NCBI GenBank assembly: GCA_905221235.1
Contig: CAJNCJ010000001.1
Span: forward strand, 1 to 64,000
Direction of reading: 5' to 3'
Length of the DNA: 64,000 bases
Source of the DNA: a bacterium
Lineage (GTDB): Bacteria; Bacillota; Bacilli; Lactobacillales; Streptococcaceae
The notes under the pieces were generated by a model. The model did not search any database. It worked only from the letters and a program-made list of their open reading frames with translations, and had not been told where the DNA came from. Positions 55,813 to 64,000 of this stretch are shown here, one piece after another. Position numbers and translations under genes: made by a program. The stretch's first letter is position 1; every line of letters begins with the position of its first letter.

Positions 55813-57043
55813 AAAATTCTTCTAACCTCCATTTATTTTTCTCGGAAATGTAGCCCGTAATGACTTCTCCGTCATCTTGATAGTCGCGCTCTTCCAGAAT
55901 TGCAACACTTTCTAAATCATGAATCTTGTAAGACTTTGAAAAAGGCACGCGTAGGGTAAATCTCTCAAAAATATCCTTGATTTTCTCTAAAAACAAAGCC
56001 TGCAAGTTTTCACGACTATCCTCAGACTTTGCAGAAATGAGGGCATATGGCGTTTGGGTAGGCGTAAAATCCTCCACCAAATCCGCCTTATTATAAAGGG
56101 TCAGGCGAGGAATATCCTCCATATCCAAGTCTTTCATGATGGACAGAACCGTTTTTTCATGCTCCTCATGATAAGGATTGCTGGCATCGATCACATGAAC
56201 CAGAAGGTCCACATGCTTGCTTTCTTCCAAGGTCGACTTGAAACTGGACACCAACTCTGTTGGTAAATCTTGGATAAAGCCAACCGTATCAGTCAAAGTC
56301 ACCTGAAGATTGCCTCCTAGATGGATACTCTTAGTTGTCGCATCCAGAGTCGCAAACAGCTCATCTGCCTCATACTGGGTCTTACTGGTCAAGGTATTCA
56401 TAATGGTCGATTTCCCAGCATTGGTGTAGCCAATCAAACCAATCTTAAAGGTACTCGACTCCAGACGTTTTTCTCTGACCGTCGCCCGATTTTTCTCAAC
56501 CACCTTGAGCTGGCGCTCGATATCTGTGATTTGATTGCGAACGCTACGACGGTTCAACTCCAGCTGACTTTCACCGGGTCCACGGGAACCAATTCCCCCT
56601 GCCTGACGGCTGAGCATGATCCCCTGACCAACCAAGCGAGGCAAGAGATATTTTAACTGAGCCAAATGCACTTGGAGTTTGCCTTCATGGCTTCGAGCCC
56701 GCATGGCAAAGATATCCAAAATCAACTGCATACGATCAATGACCTTGACACCCAGAACTTCCTCCAGATTGACATTTTGTCGCGGAGTCAAACGGTTGTT
56801 GACAATGACAGTGGTAATCTCTTCTGCATCCACCATGAGCGCAATTTCTTCCAACTTACCAGAGCCGACGAAGGTCTTGGAGTCATACTTTTCACGTTTT
56901 TGTCTGTAGCTATCTACAACGACTGCCCCAGCTGTCTTGGCTAGACTGGCCAATTCTTCCATAGAGAGGTCAAAATTGTCCATGCCCTGCAATTCCACAC
57001 CGATGAGCAGGACGCGTTCCTCTTTTTTCTCCGTATCAATCAT
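55805..57043 (-). CDS. hflX: Ribosome-associated GTPase HflX
   Basis: A 412-residue OBG-HflX GTPase. The N-terminal HflX domain ([26 protein letters not shown] segment; core [12 protein letters not shown]) with [12 protein letters not shown] is followed by the G domain: G1 [10 protein letters not shown]3 DTVGFI, G4 NKAD. It splits stalled 70S ribosomes after heat shock. It overlaps the miaA stop by 8 bp. Confidence 0.95.
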   Translation of the reverse strand: MIDTEKKEERVLLIGVELQGMDNFDLSMEELASLAKTAGAVVVDSYRQKREKYDSKTFVGSGKLEEIALMVDAEEITTVIVNNRLTPRQNVNLEEVLGVKVIDRMQLILDIFAMRARSHEGKLQVHLAQLKYLLPRLVGQGIMLSRQAGGIGSRGPGESQLELNRRSVRNQITDIERQLKVVEKNRATVREKRLESSTFKIGLIGYTNAGKSTIMNTLTSKTQYEADELFATLDATTKSIHLGGNLQVTLTDTVGFIQDLPTELVSSFKSTLEESKHVDLLVHVIDASNPYHEEHEKTVLSIMKDLDMEDIPRLTLYNKADLVEDFTPTQTPYALISAKSEDSRENLQALFLEKIKDIFERFTLRVPFSKSYKIHDLESVAILEERDYQDDGEVITGYISEKNKWRLEEFYD

Positions 57044-57920
57044 CTAAAAACTCCTCTATCTGGCTTAAAATGCGGTCTTGCACACCAGATTCTCCAATCT
57101 GATAAAAGGTGACCTGCATGCGATTACGGAACCAGGTCAGCTGACGCTTGGCAAAACGACGGGTCGCCTGTTTAAGACTCTCACTAGCTTCCTCCAAGGT
57201 CTGCTCTCCACGGAAATATGGAAAGAGTTCCTTATAGCCAATGCCTTTAGCAGCCTGCACATCTGGATAATGGTCAAACAACCACTTGGCCTCATCCAAA
57301 AGCCCAGCTTTAAACATAAGGTCCACTCGATGGTTGATACGTTCATAAAGCTGACTGCGTTCGTCATCCAAGCAGATAATCAGCGGTTCATACAAGGTCT
57401 CTTGATTTTCCAAATCCTGACCAAAATGGGCGATCTCCAAGGCACGCATAGCACGACGACGATTAAACTGAGGAATTTCAAGGCCTGCTTGCGCCACAAG
57501 ATGGGCTAATTCCTCATCTGTATAAGGCTCCAAACTAGCCCGATAAGCTAAAATCTCCTCATGGGGAGTCTCCCCACCTAGATGGTAACCTTCCAACAAG
57601 CTCTGGATATAAAGCCCAGTACCACCAGCGATAATAGCAAGCTTGCCACGACTGTGAATGTCCTCAATCGCCATTTTAGCTTCTGAAACAAAATCAAAAG
57701 CCGAGTAAGACTCGGTTACCTCTCTAACATCGATTAAATGATGGGGAACAGCCGTCTGCTCCTCTGGGCTAGCCTTAGCCGTCCCAATATCTAGACCTCG
57801 GTAAACTTGCTGACTATCGCCGCTCACAACTTCCCCACCAAAGCGCTTGGCCACTTCAATGGCAAGGGCTGTTTTTCCAACAGCAGTCGGTCCAACAATC
57901 ACAATTATTTTTGTTTTCAT
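57036..57920 (-). CDS. miaA: tRNA dimethylallyltransferase
   Basis: A 294-residue enzyme prenylating A37 of tRNAs reading UNN codons. P-loop [11 protein letters not shown] (residues 9-19), substrate motif [17 protein letters not shown] and [10 protein letters not shown] start at 57920 ([10 protein letters not shown]) with AAGGAAAAAAG upstream; a longer in-frame start lacks a site and adds 17 unusual residues. It heads the miaA-hflX-hypothetical-rnz-SDR transcript. Confidence 0.95.
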   Translation of the reverse strand: MKTKIIVIVGPTAVGKTALAIEVAKRFGGEVVSGDSQQVYRGLDIGTAKASPEEQTAVPHHLIDVREVTESYSAFDFVSEAKMAIEDIHSRGKLAIIAGGTGLYIQSLLEGYHLGGETPHEEILAYRASLEPYTDEELAHLVAQAGLEIPQFNRRRAMRALEIAHFGQDLENQETLYEPLIICLDDERSQLYERINHRVDLMFKAGLLDEAKWLFDHYPDVQAAKGIGYKELFPYFRGEQTLEEASESLKQATRRFAKRQLTWFRNRMQVTFYQIGESGVQDRILSQIEEFLDD

Positions 57921-58040
57921 CTTTTTTCCTTGAAAAATTCCCATTTTTTCGTTACTATTATTATAACACAAAAAGGTCAGTCAGAAAAATGTGACCTCTT
58001 GAAGAGGCTGACTGATTAAGAAGATAAAGGAGGAAGACTC

Positions 58041-58211
58041 ATGGCTAAAGGATTCGCTAAAGGTCTTGTAACAGGTGTCGCAGGGACTGTCGCTGCAGTC
58101 GCAGGTGCAGTATACGCATTTAAAAAGAAAGTGATCGAACCAGAAGAACAAAAAGCAGCTTTCATCGAAGAAAACCGTAAAAAAGCAGCTCGTCGCCGCG
58201 TATCACGTTAA
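58041..58211 (+). CDS. DUF3042-type micro-protein
   Basis: A 56-residue protein beginning MAKGFAKGLVTGVAGTVAAV, one Gly/Ala-rich membrane helix, then a charged tail KKKVIEPEEQKAAF with a basic end KKAARRRVSR. The layout matches DUF3042 proteins of lactic acid bacteria. The ATG at 58041 follows a perfect AAGGAGGA. It is monocistronic and divergent from miaA; abundant translation signals suggest high expression. Function unknown. Confidence 0.82.
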   Translation: MAKGFAKGLVTGVAGTVAAVAGAVYAFKKKVIEPEEQKAAFIEENRKKAARRRVSR

Positions 58212-58218
58212 GAAACAA

Positions 58219-58253
58219 AAGAAGTTGGGATTCATTGTCTCAACTTCTTTTTT
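58219..58253 (+). terminator. Terminator of the DUF3042 gene
   Basis: AGAAGTTG and CAACTTCT arms followed by TTTTTT. Confidence 0.8.
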
Positions 58254-58263
58254 CTGTTCTTTT

Positions 58264-58400
58264 ATACTCAATGAAAATCAAAGAGCAAACTAGGAAGCTC
58301 GCCGCAGGTTGCTCAAAGTACTGCTTTGAGGTTGTAGATAGAACCCATATCTAAGGTAAGGCGACGCTGACGTGATTTGAAGAGATTTTCGAAGAGGATT
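58264..58400 (-). repeat. BOX element supplying the end of thyA
   Basis: 137 bp from ATACTCAATGAAAATC to GATTTTCGAAGAGGATT, with a boxB-like insertion. Its outer end runs into the thyA stop codon (TAA at 58401-58399), so the repeat supplies part of the stop codon. Confidence 0.85.
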
Positions 58401-59238
58401 AAATAGCTAGTTCAAACTTCAACTGCGGGTTAACAGGGTCATAATCCACCAACTCAAAATCTTCTGCTTTAATATCAAAGAAATTAGTCCCATCAGGAAC
58501 ATTCAAAACCAAGCGGGGTTGGCAGTTTGATGGCTCACGACGGAGCAATTCCTCAGCTTGTTCAAATTGATTATCATAGATATGGAGGTTGTTGATAAAG
58601 TAGAAGAACTTCCCAACCTTCCAGCCAAAATGCTTGGCAATCATCATCTGCAAAGCCACATACTGCATAGCATTGATGTGGTGGGCCACCAGCATATCAT
58701 TAGAGCGCTGGGTCAAGGTCGCATCCAGATAGATTTCACCATCAACACGGCGGACATCAAACATAGTCTGAAAGGCGCATGGGAGCAGTCCATCTGTTTC
58801 TTCGAAAGCTTGGTAATCCCAGAGCGAAATGATATTGCGGCGGTTCCAAGGATTGGCTTCCAACTGCTTGAGAAGCTTATTGATGATATCGTGTTTCTTA
58901 ACAACAGCCCCATAGCGCTCACCGATGGTTCCAGTATCACCCACTTCCCAGTCATTCCAGTAGTGAACATTGTACTTGTCATTGAGCACTTCTAAGCTAT
59001 TTGACTGGTCTTGGTAAATCCAGAGAACTTCTTTGATGGCGGATTTGATAGCGATAGGACGCAAGGTTGTGATAGGGAATTCCCCCTTTGCCAAGTCATA
59101 CTCGGCAAAGGCACCCGTTACATACTTAGAGTTGGCAACTGTCCCATCCTTGTACTTAGGACGAGCCTGCTCAGAAAAGACACCGTCTTTGAGGATTCGT
59201 TCAATATTTTCTTTAAAAATCGTATCTGCTTTTGTCAT
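58399..59238 (-). CDS. thyA: Thymidylate synthase
   Basis: A 279-residue ThyA making dTMP from dUMP with methylene-THF. The nucleophile Cys is in [13 protein letters not shown], followed by [13 protein letters not shown]. The family normally has PCH at the nucleophile; PCA is seen here, as in related streptococci. It uses dUMP that the dCMP deaminase (7.8 kb) can provide. The end is truncated at a BOX element without obvious loss: LAI is a normal C-terminus. Confidence 0.95.
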   Translation of the reverse strand: MTKADTIFKENIERILKDGVFSEQARPKYKDGTVANSKYVTGAFAEYDLAKGEFPITTLRPIAIKSAIKEVLWIYQDQSNSLEVLNDKYNVHYWNDWEVGDTGTIGERYGAVVKKHDIINKLLKQLEANPWNRRNIISLWDYQAFEETDGLLPCAFQTMFDVRRVDGEIYLDATLTQRSNDMLVAHHINAMQYVALQMMIAKHFGWKVGKFFYFINNLHIYDNQFEQAEELLRREPSNCQPRLVLNVPDGTNFFDIKAEDFELVDYDPVNPQLKFELAI

Positions 59239-59279
59239 TTACTCTCACCTCATTTATTTCCTAACTAGTATAGCATAAA

Positions 59280-59333
59280 AAATAAAAGAGGAACATTACT
59301 AACTTTAGGTTAGCATTTTTCCTCTTTTATTAT
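59280..59333. terminator. Terminator of glucokinase
   Basis: Minus-strand AAAAGAGGAAAAATGCTAAC and GTTAG..ATGTTCCTCTTTT-type arms (AAAGAGGAA/TTCCTCTTT core) with T runs on both sides. Confidence 0.8.
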
Positions 59334-59334
59334 C

Positions 59335-60294
59335 TTATTGCAATACAAGTGATGCTGCTCCGATAACTCCAGCGTCATTTCCTAGAGTTGCAAGAGCCAA
59401 TTTTGTTGATGTGCGTACTTGTGGGAAGGTATTTTCGTCGTAGACTTTTTGAACACCTTGTAGAAGGAATTCTCCTGCAGCTGACACACCACCACCGATA
59501 ACAATTGTTGATGGGTTGAGGATTGAACCGATGTTGGCACAAGCGATTCCCAAGTAACGTGAGAAGTTACGGTAAACGATCAAAGCAAGGTCGTCTCCTT
59601 CTTTTGCAAGGTCAAAGACAGTCTTAGCTGTCACTTCTTCTCCATTATCAATCAAGCGTTTCAAAGCTGCATCGCCTTCGTATTCATCGGCATAACGACG
59701 AGTCAAGTTAACAATCCCTGTTGCCGAAGCCACTGTCTCAAGGCAACCTTTCTTACCGCAAGTACATGCGATTGGTTGGTCAAAGTCAACAGTGATGTGC
59801 CCAAGCTCACCTGCTGCACCAGCAACACCGTGAAGCAATTTGCCTTCTGCGACGATACCGCCACCAACACCTGTACCAAGTGTCATAAAGACAACGTCTG
59901 GTTGGTTATCACCAGCACCCATCCAGCGCTCACCAAGAGCTGCCACGTTGGCATCATTATCGATGAAAAATGGAATGCCCAAGGCTTTTTCAATTTTCTC
60001 TTTAATTGGTTGAAGGGTTTTCCAGTTCAAGTTGTAGGCACCAATAACAGTTCCTTTTTCACGGTCAACCACACCCGGTGATCCCATTCCAATACCTTGG
60101 AAGTCCGCTGCTACCAATCCAAGCAAGTCCAAACGATGTTGAATAGACTCAATCATATCATCTACGATATGACTTCCCTCATCCAAAATGTTGGTCTTGA
60201 TAGACCATTTTTCTTGGATTTCTCCTGCTGTTGTCAAGATTGCAAATTTGATAGAAGTTCCACCAAGGTCAATCCCAATAATCTTTTGACTCAT
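59335..60294 (-). CDS. gki: Glucokinase (ROK family)
   Basis: A 319-residue ROK kinase. ATP motif GIDLGGTSIKFA (residues 6-17), DNDANVAALGE, and the ROK Zn-binding CTCGKKGCLE. It phosphorylates intracellular glucose, e.g. released from disaccharides. The gene gki is an MLST locus in pneumococci. I start at 60294; an adjacent ATG at 60297 is closer to GGAG than usual. Confidence 0.95.
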   Translation of the reverse strand: MSQKIIGIDLGGTSIKFAILTTAGEIQEKWSIKTNILDEGSHIVDDMIESIQHRLDLLGLVAADFQGIGMGSPGVVDREKGTVIGAYNLNWKTLQPIKEKIEKALGIPFFIDNDANVAALGERWMGAGDNQPDVVFMTLGTGVGGGIVAEGKLLHGVAGAAGELGHITVDFDQPIACTCGKKGCLETVASATGIVNLTRRYADEYEGDAALKRLIDNGEEVTAKTVFDLAKEGDDLALIVYRNFSRYLGIACANIGSILNPSTIVIGGGVSAAGEFLLQGVQKVYDENTFPQVRTSTKLALATLGNDAGVIGAASLVLQ

Positions 60295-60419
60295 CATATT
60301 CTCCTTTTTAATTTTGTAGTAATTGAAAATGCTTACAGCACTAGTATAACAAAATTCACTCATTTATGCAAAGGTTTGCGTGAATGAATTATAAGGAATT
60401 TTTCGCCTACCAGTATCTG

Positions 60420-61565
60420 TTAGTCATCTAAATGATTAATTGCATAGTTAGCTTCTTCCTCTGTAAAGCCATCTATAGAAGAGGTCAATTGATTGATGAG
60501 ACGAGATTTAGACATATTAAATAATTTTCTATAATTTTTAGCATTAAATAAGGCATTATATTTATAATCGGCTTCTAAATGATCAACCGCATATTGAGCT
60601 GCATCATTTGAAAATTTATCAAAATCAGAAGTTAATTGTCTATACATACGTTTTTTTGACATGTGGAATAACGAATTATAACTTTTTGCCTTTCCTAAAG
60701 CAGCAGAATATTCACTATTGCTATCATTACTAGAAGAAGCTGTACTTGCTTGACCTTCCTTCCAAACTCCGTCAGCGCCAACATAATAACGTCCACCATC
60801 AACCCATTCATTGACAGCCATTTTACCATTCGATTTTAAATAATAATTTCCTTGCCATGTACTATAAGCATAAGATCCATCTGATTTCAAGTAATACCAA
60901 GCTTGATAGGTAGCATCATAAACCCATTCACCTTTAGCCATTTTACCATCTGATTTCAAATAGTAGTTCCCTTGCCAAGCATTGCGAGCATAAGAACCAT
61001 CGGATTTCAAGTAATACCAGGCTTGGTAAGAAGAGTCATAAACCCATTCACCTTTAGCCATTTTACCGTTTGATTTAAGGTAGTAAGCTCCTTGCCATGT
61101 ACTGTAAGCATAAGATCCATCTGATTTCAAGTAATACCAAGCTTGGTAAGAATCATCATAAATCCATTCGCTCTGGGCCATTTTTCCGTCTGCTTTCAGG
61201 TAATAGCTTCCCTGCCAAGCATTTTTCACTGGATTTCCACTTCCATCAAAGTAGTACCAAGCACCGTCCTGCTTAACCCAACCACTTGTTGTTGCTGAAC
61301 TTGTGTTGGTTTGAGTCGCAGTTGCTTGTTTTGCTTTGAAAGCACCTTTTGGGGCATTTTTCAATTCGCAAGCCACACCATCATGATCGCGGTCTAACTT
61401 GGCAGAATAACCAGGGTCTCCCTCATGAAGATCCGAATAGCCATTAGCCCAAGCTTCCGTACAGCTAGAAAAATGGATGTTTTCTTCTGCTAAAACTGGT
61501 TGTGAAAACAAAGCCAAAACTGGCAATGTTGCCAGACTCATTTTTAAAAATAGACGTTTGTTCAT
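60420..61565 (-). CDS. cbpL: Choline-binding protein with Excalibur domain (CbpL-like)
   Basis: A 381-residue secreted protein. A signal peptide (ending PVLAEEN) is followed by an Excalibur Ca-binding domain (about residues 30-70, DRDHDGVACE), then about eight choline-binding repeats (about 95-265) and two C-terminal Ltp-type repeats (SLFHMSKKRMYRQLTSDF and KLFNMSKSRLINQLTSSI). Order and neighbours (gki, pabB) match pneumococcal CbpL. It attaches to cell-wall choline and affects adhesion and host plasma-protein binding in that species. The repeat number looks higher than in the reference form. Confidence 0.9.
   Translation of the reverse strand: MNKRLFLKMSLATLPVLALFSQPVLAEENIHFSSCTEAWANGYSDLHEGDPGYSAKLDRDHDGVACELKNAPKGAFKAKQATATQTNTSSATTSGWVKQDGAWYYFDGSGNPVKNAWQGSYYLKADGKMAQSEWIYDDSYQAWYYLKSDGSYAYSTWQGAYYLKSNGKMAKGEWVYDSSYQAWYYLKSDGSYARNAWQGNYYLKSDGKMAKGEWVYDATYQAWYYLKSDGSYAYSTWQGNYYLKSNGKMAVNEWVDGGRYYVGADGVWKEGQASTASSSNDSNSEYSAALGKAKSYNSLFHMSKKRMYRQLTSDFDKFSNDAAQYAVDHLEADYKYNALFNAKNYRKLFNMSKSRLINQLTSSIDGFTEEEANYAINHLDD
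60854..61215 (-). repeat. 120-bp choline-binding repeat array in cbpL
   Basis: Near-identical 120-bp units recur at about 60854, 60974 and 61094, encoding paired 20-residue repeats (TWQGNYYLKSNGKMAKGEWV). Confidence 0.75.
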
Positions 61566-61673
61566 CTTTTTCTCCCATAATTATGATATCGATTTCATGT
61601 TTATTTTATCAGATTTATTTCTTCAATTCAAGGAAAAATCAATCCTAGTTCTTATAACTTTTCATTACAATTC

Positions 61674-63392
61674 TTATTTTTGAATAAATAACTCATACAA
61701 GCCTCTCACTGCATTACAGCCGTAAACAGCCTCAACTTGGGCTAAGTCTTTTAAGGTCAAGACTCTCTCTTCTACTTGTCCTGTTTCTAGTAAATACTGA
61801 CGATAAATTCCTGGTAAGATGCCAAGTCGGACTGGCGGTGTATAGAGTTTCCCAGCGATTTTCAAAACCAAATTTCCGATAGAGGTTTCAAGCATTTCTC
61901 CTGACTTATTGTAGTAAATGATCTCTTGTTCCCCTAGTCTCAAATGTGGTCTATGAGTCGTTTTAAAATAGGTAAATGCTTGCTGTAAATCCGCTTCCTG
62001 AAGGCAAAGTTTTACCTGACAGAAGTTCGGACTAAGAGGTGTTAAGATTTGACGACTGAATTCTATTTCTCCAGACTTGCTAAGACTGATTCGTAGACGG
62101 TAATCTTGATTAGCATCACAAGCCTGACACTCTACCTCTATCTTTTGTCTTAAGTCTTCTGAATCGAATGGAAAGGCAAAATACCGACTCGCTTTTCTCA
62201 GTCTTTCTATATGTTGCTCTTCAAACAGCAGTTGTTTTTGGCTAATTTTTCCAGTTGTAATCAGTTGGAAGCAAGCTTGTTTGCGATAAAGGACTGCCGC
62301 CTTTTGATGAACCTCTTGGTATTCAGATTCCCATGTGCTATCCCAAGTGATCCCTCCGCCAACTCCATAAATGGCTTGACCTTTGTGAAGTTGAATGGTA
62401 CGAATGGCCACATTGAAAATCCGGCGCCCATTTGGAAGCAAGAGACCAATCGTTCCACAGTAAACTCCGCGCGGTTGAGGTTCCAAATTTTTGATAATCT
62501 CCATAGTCGCAATTTTCGGTGCACCCGTTATGGAACCACAAGGAAAGAGAGAACGGAAGATTTCAACAAGATCCACATCCTCTCGCAATTGACTCTTGAT
62601 GGTCGAAGTCATCTGCCAAACTGTCGAATACTGTTCTACCTGACAAAGACGTTCTACATGCTCACTGCCCACTTCAGAAATACGGTTCATGTCATTGCGC
62701 AAGAGGTCCACAATCATCATATTTTCAGAGCGATTTTTAGGATCCTGCTCTAACCAATTAGCTTGGGCAAGGTCTTCTTGGTCAGTCACTACACGCTGAG
62801 TCGTCCCCTTCATTGGTCGCGTTGTCAACTCACGGCCATTTTGTTCAAAAAAGAGCTCTGGACTCATGGAAATCACTACCATCTCGTCATGTTCAACATA
62901 GGCATTATAGCCTGCCTCCTGCTCTACCACCATACGATTGTAGATGGCAAACGGATTGGCACTTAAGTCCTGCTTGAGTTGGACGGTGTAGTTGACTTGA
63001 TAGGTATCTCCCTGCCGTAAATGATGGTGAATCTGGGCAATCGCCTTTTCATATTCTGCTTCAGACGTCACTTCCTGCCAATTTGAAGGCAAATCAACCT
63101 CATCATAAGTCAGAGGAATAGGGGATGTTTCTACCCTATCATGAACAGTAAAATACAGTAGGTACTCTCTCAGTAGGGGAGTCTTGTGAACTGCTAGTTT
63201 CTCTTCAAAAGCAGGTGCAGCCTCGTAACTGACATAGCCCACCACATAATAGCCTTGCTCTTGGTAGCTTTCCACTTGTGCCAGCAAGGCTGTTACTTCC
63301 GCTAAATCTCTCGTTTTTAACTCTTTGATAGGCTGGGTAAAGGTGTATCTCTCCCCCAAAGCCCTAAAATCAATCACTGTTTTTCTATGCAT
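61674..63392 (-). CDS. pabB: Aminodeoxychorismate synthase I fused to aminodeoxychorismate lyase
   Basis: A 572-residue fusion. PabB (about 1-360) shows the chorismate-binding motifs GDTYQVNYTVQL, KGTTQR, DLLRNDMNRIS and GSITGAPKIATMEIIKN. The C-terminal domain (about 365-572) is PabC-like with EMLETSIGNL and the PLP-type fold. Together they make p-aminobenzoate from chorismate for folate. It starts at 63392, monocistronic, between zmpB and cbpL. Confidence 0.92.
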   Translation of the reverse strand: MHRKTVIDFRALGERYTFTQPIKELKTRDLAEVTALLAQVESYQEQGYYVVGYVSYEAAPAFEEKLAVHKTPLLREYLLYFTVHDRVETSPIPLTYDEVDLPSNWQEVTSEAEYEKAIAQIHHHLRQGDTYQVNYTVQLKQDLSANPFAIYNRMVVEQEAGYNAYVEHDEMVVISMSPELFFEQNGRELTTRPMKGTTQRVVTDQEDLAQANWLEQDPKNRSENMMIVDLLRNDMNRISEVGSEHVERLCQVEQYSTVWQMTSTIKSQLREDVDLVEIFRSLFPCGSITGAPKIATMEIIKNLEPQPRGVYCGTIGLLLPNGRRIFNVAIRTIQLHKGQAIYGVGGGITWDSTWESEYQEVHQKAAVLYRKQACFQLITTGKISQKQLLFEEQHIERLRKASRYFAFPFDSEDLRQKIEVECQACDANQDYRLRISLSKSGEIEFSRQILTPLSPNFCQVKLCLQEADLQQAFTYFKTTHRPHLRLGEQEIIYYNKSGEMLETSIGNLVLKIAGKLYTPPVRLGILPGIYRQYLLETGQVEERVLTLKDLAQVEAVYGCNAVRGLYELFIQK

Positions 63393-63417
63393 ACCTTAAG
63401 TATAGCACAAATTAAGA

Positions 63418-63447
63418 AAACCCTCATCCGCAAAGCAGATGAGAGAT
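63418..63447 (-). terminator. zmpB terminator
   Basis: Minus-strand CTCATCTGC-TTT-GCGGATGAG followed by GGTTTT, just after the zmpB stop. Confidence 0.8.
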
Positions 63448-63452
63448 TTCGA

Positions 63453-64000
63453 TTATTTAAAGATTGAAGTTTTAAAGCTGTTTGTTTGTTGAAGAAGTTT
63501 TTTGTATAGTTTTTCTTTAAGTGTAACAGTATTGTCAAATTTAACTGATCCATTCTTAAGAGTAGCTTTATCTTTTTCAACGGCTGCAGCAAATGCATTC
63601 TTCAAATCTTCGTAACTACTATAAGTAGTGCCGTCGATTGTAACAGGGTTAAATCCTGCCTTAGCTTTATCAACAACTTCTTTGAAGTATTCTTTCTTCC
63701 AAGCTTCTAGAGTACTAAATTTACCATCAGAAACTTTCTTAATGATGAAGTCATCACCTAGAGTAGCATGACCAGCCTGTTTAGACTCATTTTTTAGCAT
63801 GTTAGAAGCGTAGTTTAAGAAGCCTTTTTCGTATCCAAAGTAACCCCACATACGGAAGGTGTTATGCTTGAATGACATTGCTCCTGGAGCCCCTTCACTT
63901 GTATTACCACCATAAATACCAGCAGTGATAGGCACCGTTACATAGGCAGAGCCAAATCCAGTTGGGTCATAAGTACCATTACCAGGACCGTGTTTGGTCA
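63453..64000 (-). CDS. zmpB: C-terminal part of ZmpB zinc metalloprotease (M26)
   Basis: The frame is open to the right edge; the gene begins outside. About 182 C-terminal residues are visible, including TKHGPGNGTYDPTGFGSAYV, APGAMSFKHNTFRMWGYFGYEKGFLNYASN (core FRMWGYFGYEKGF) and LGDDFIIKKVSDGKF, typical of the M26 C-terminal domain. The Zn motif HEMTH lies upstream of the window. Position beside pabB matches ZmpB, not ZmpC or IgA1 protease. The GTG at 63935 is internal and not a start. Confidence 0.9.
   Translation of the reverse strand, partial: TKHGPGNGTYDPTGFGSAYVTVPITAGIYGGNTSEGAPGAMSFKHNTFRMWGYFGYEKGFLNYASNMLKNESKQAGHATLGDDFIIKKVSDGKFSTLEAWKKEYFKEVVDKAKAGFNPVTIDGTTYSSYEDLKNAFAAAVEKDKATLKNGSVKFDNTVTLKEKLYKKLLQQTNSFKTSIFK

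Overview
The window is chromosomal DNA of a Mitis-group streptococcus, most likely Streptococcus pneumoniae or a close relative (S. pseudopneumoniae, S. mitis). The evidence is low GC, several BOX repeats, choline-binding surface proteins (including a CbpL-type Excalibur protein), the pyruvate oxidase gene spxB, a copY-cupA-copA operon, and the C-terminal end of a ZmpB-type M26 metalloprotease beside pabB. Most genes lie on the minus strand. No rRNA, tRNA, CRISPR array, prophage or intact insertion sequence was found.

Layout. 1-12.4 kb: an AcuB-like CBS/ACT protein, the branched-chain amino acid transporter livJ-livH-livM-livG-livF with a CodY box inside the livJ promoter, clpP under a CtsR box, upp, a dCMP deaminase, a TetR/DegV divergent pair, a YhiN-type flavoprotein, a DUF1697 protein and a MerR/TipA regulator. 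12.8-17.2 kb: an NSS-family sodium symporter, manA, a GH1 6-phospho-beta-glucosidase and a SemiSWEET. 17.4-20.5 kb: a compact radical-SAM RiPP cassette consisting of a SPASM maturase, an unannotated 23-residue Lys-rich peptide ending in two Asn-x-Cys triplets, and an ABC exporter. 20.8-26.5 kb: a VOC protein, spxB and the copper operon. 26.6-33.3 kb: thiamine salvage and uptake (thiD; ykoE-ykoD-ykoC-tenA-thiW-thiM-thiE), with a TPP riboswitch in front of each transcription unit. SpxB itself uses TPP.

33.4-44.8 kb: lactate oxidase lctO, pyrF-pyrE with a PyrR-type attenuator, the envelope operon murD-murG-divIB, typA, rsuA, a rhodanese-like protein, a YqgQ protein and a LysR regulator of the CpsY/MtaR/CmbR type. 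45.0-53.4 kb is an accessory surface locus of six co-directional genes: a SEC10/PgrA-domain choline-binding protein, a second choline-binding protein with an unfamiliar N-domain, three small or membrane proteins and an anchored exported protein. It is divergent from an Rgg-family regulator, and the shared intergenic region carries three palindromes. 53.5-64 kb returns to core genes: an SDR, rnz, a hypothetical gene, hflX, miaA, a DUF3042 micro-ORF, thyA, glucokinase, cbpL, a pabB-pabC fusion and the partial zmpB.

The two regions most likely to hold undescribed biology are the RiPP cassette at 17.4-20.5 kb and the Rgg-flanked surface operon at 45.0-53.4 kb. Three genes (9915, 42406, 43881) have extended -10 elements so close to their start codons that leaderless or near-leaderless mRNAs are predicted.
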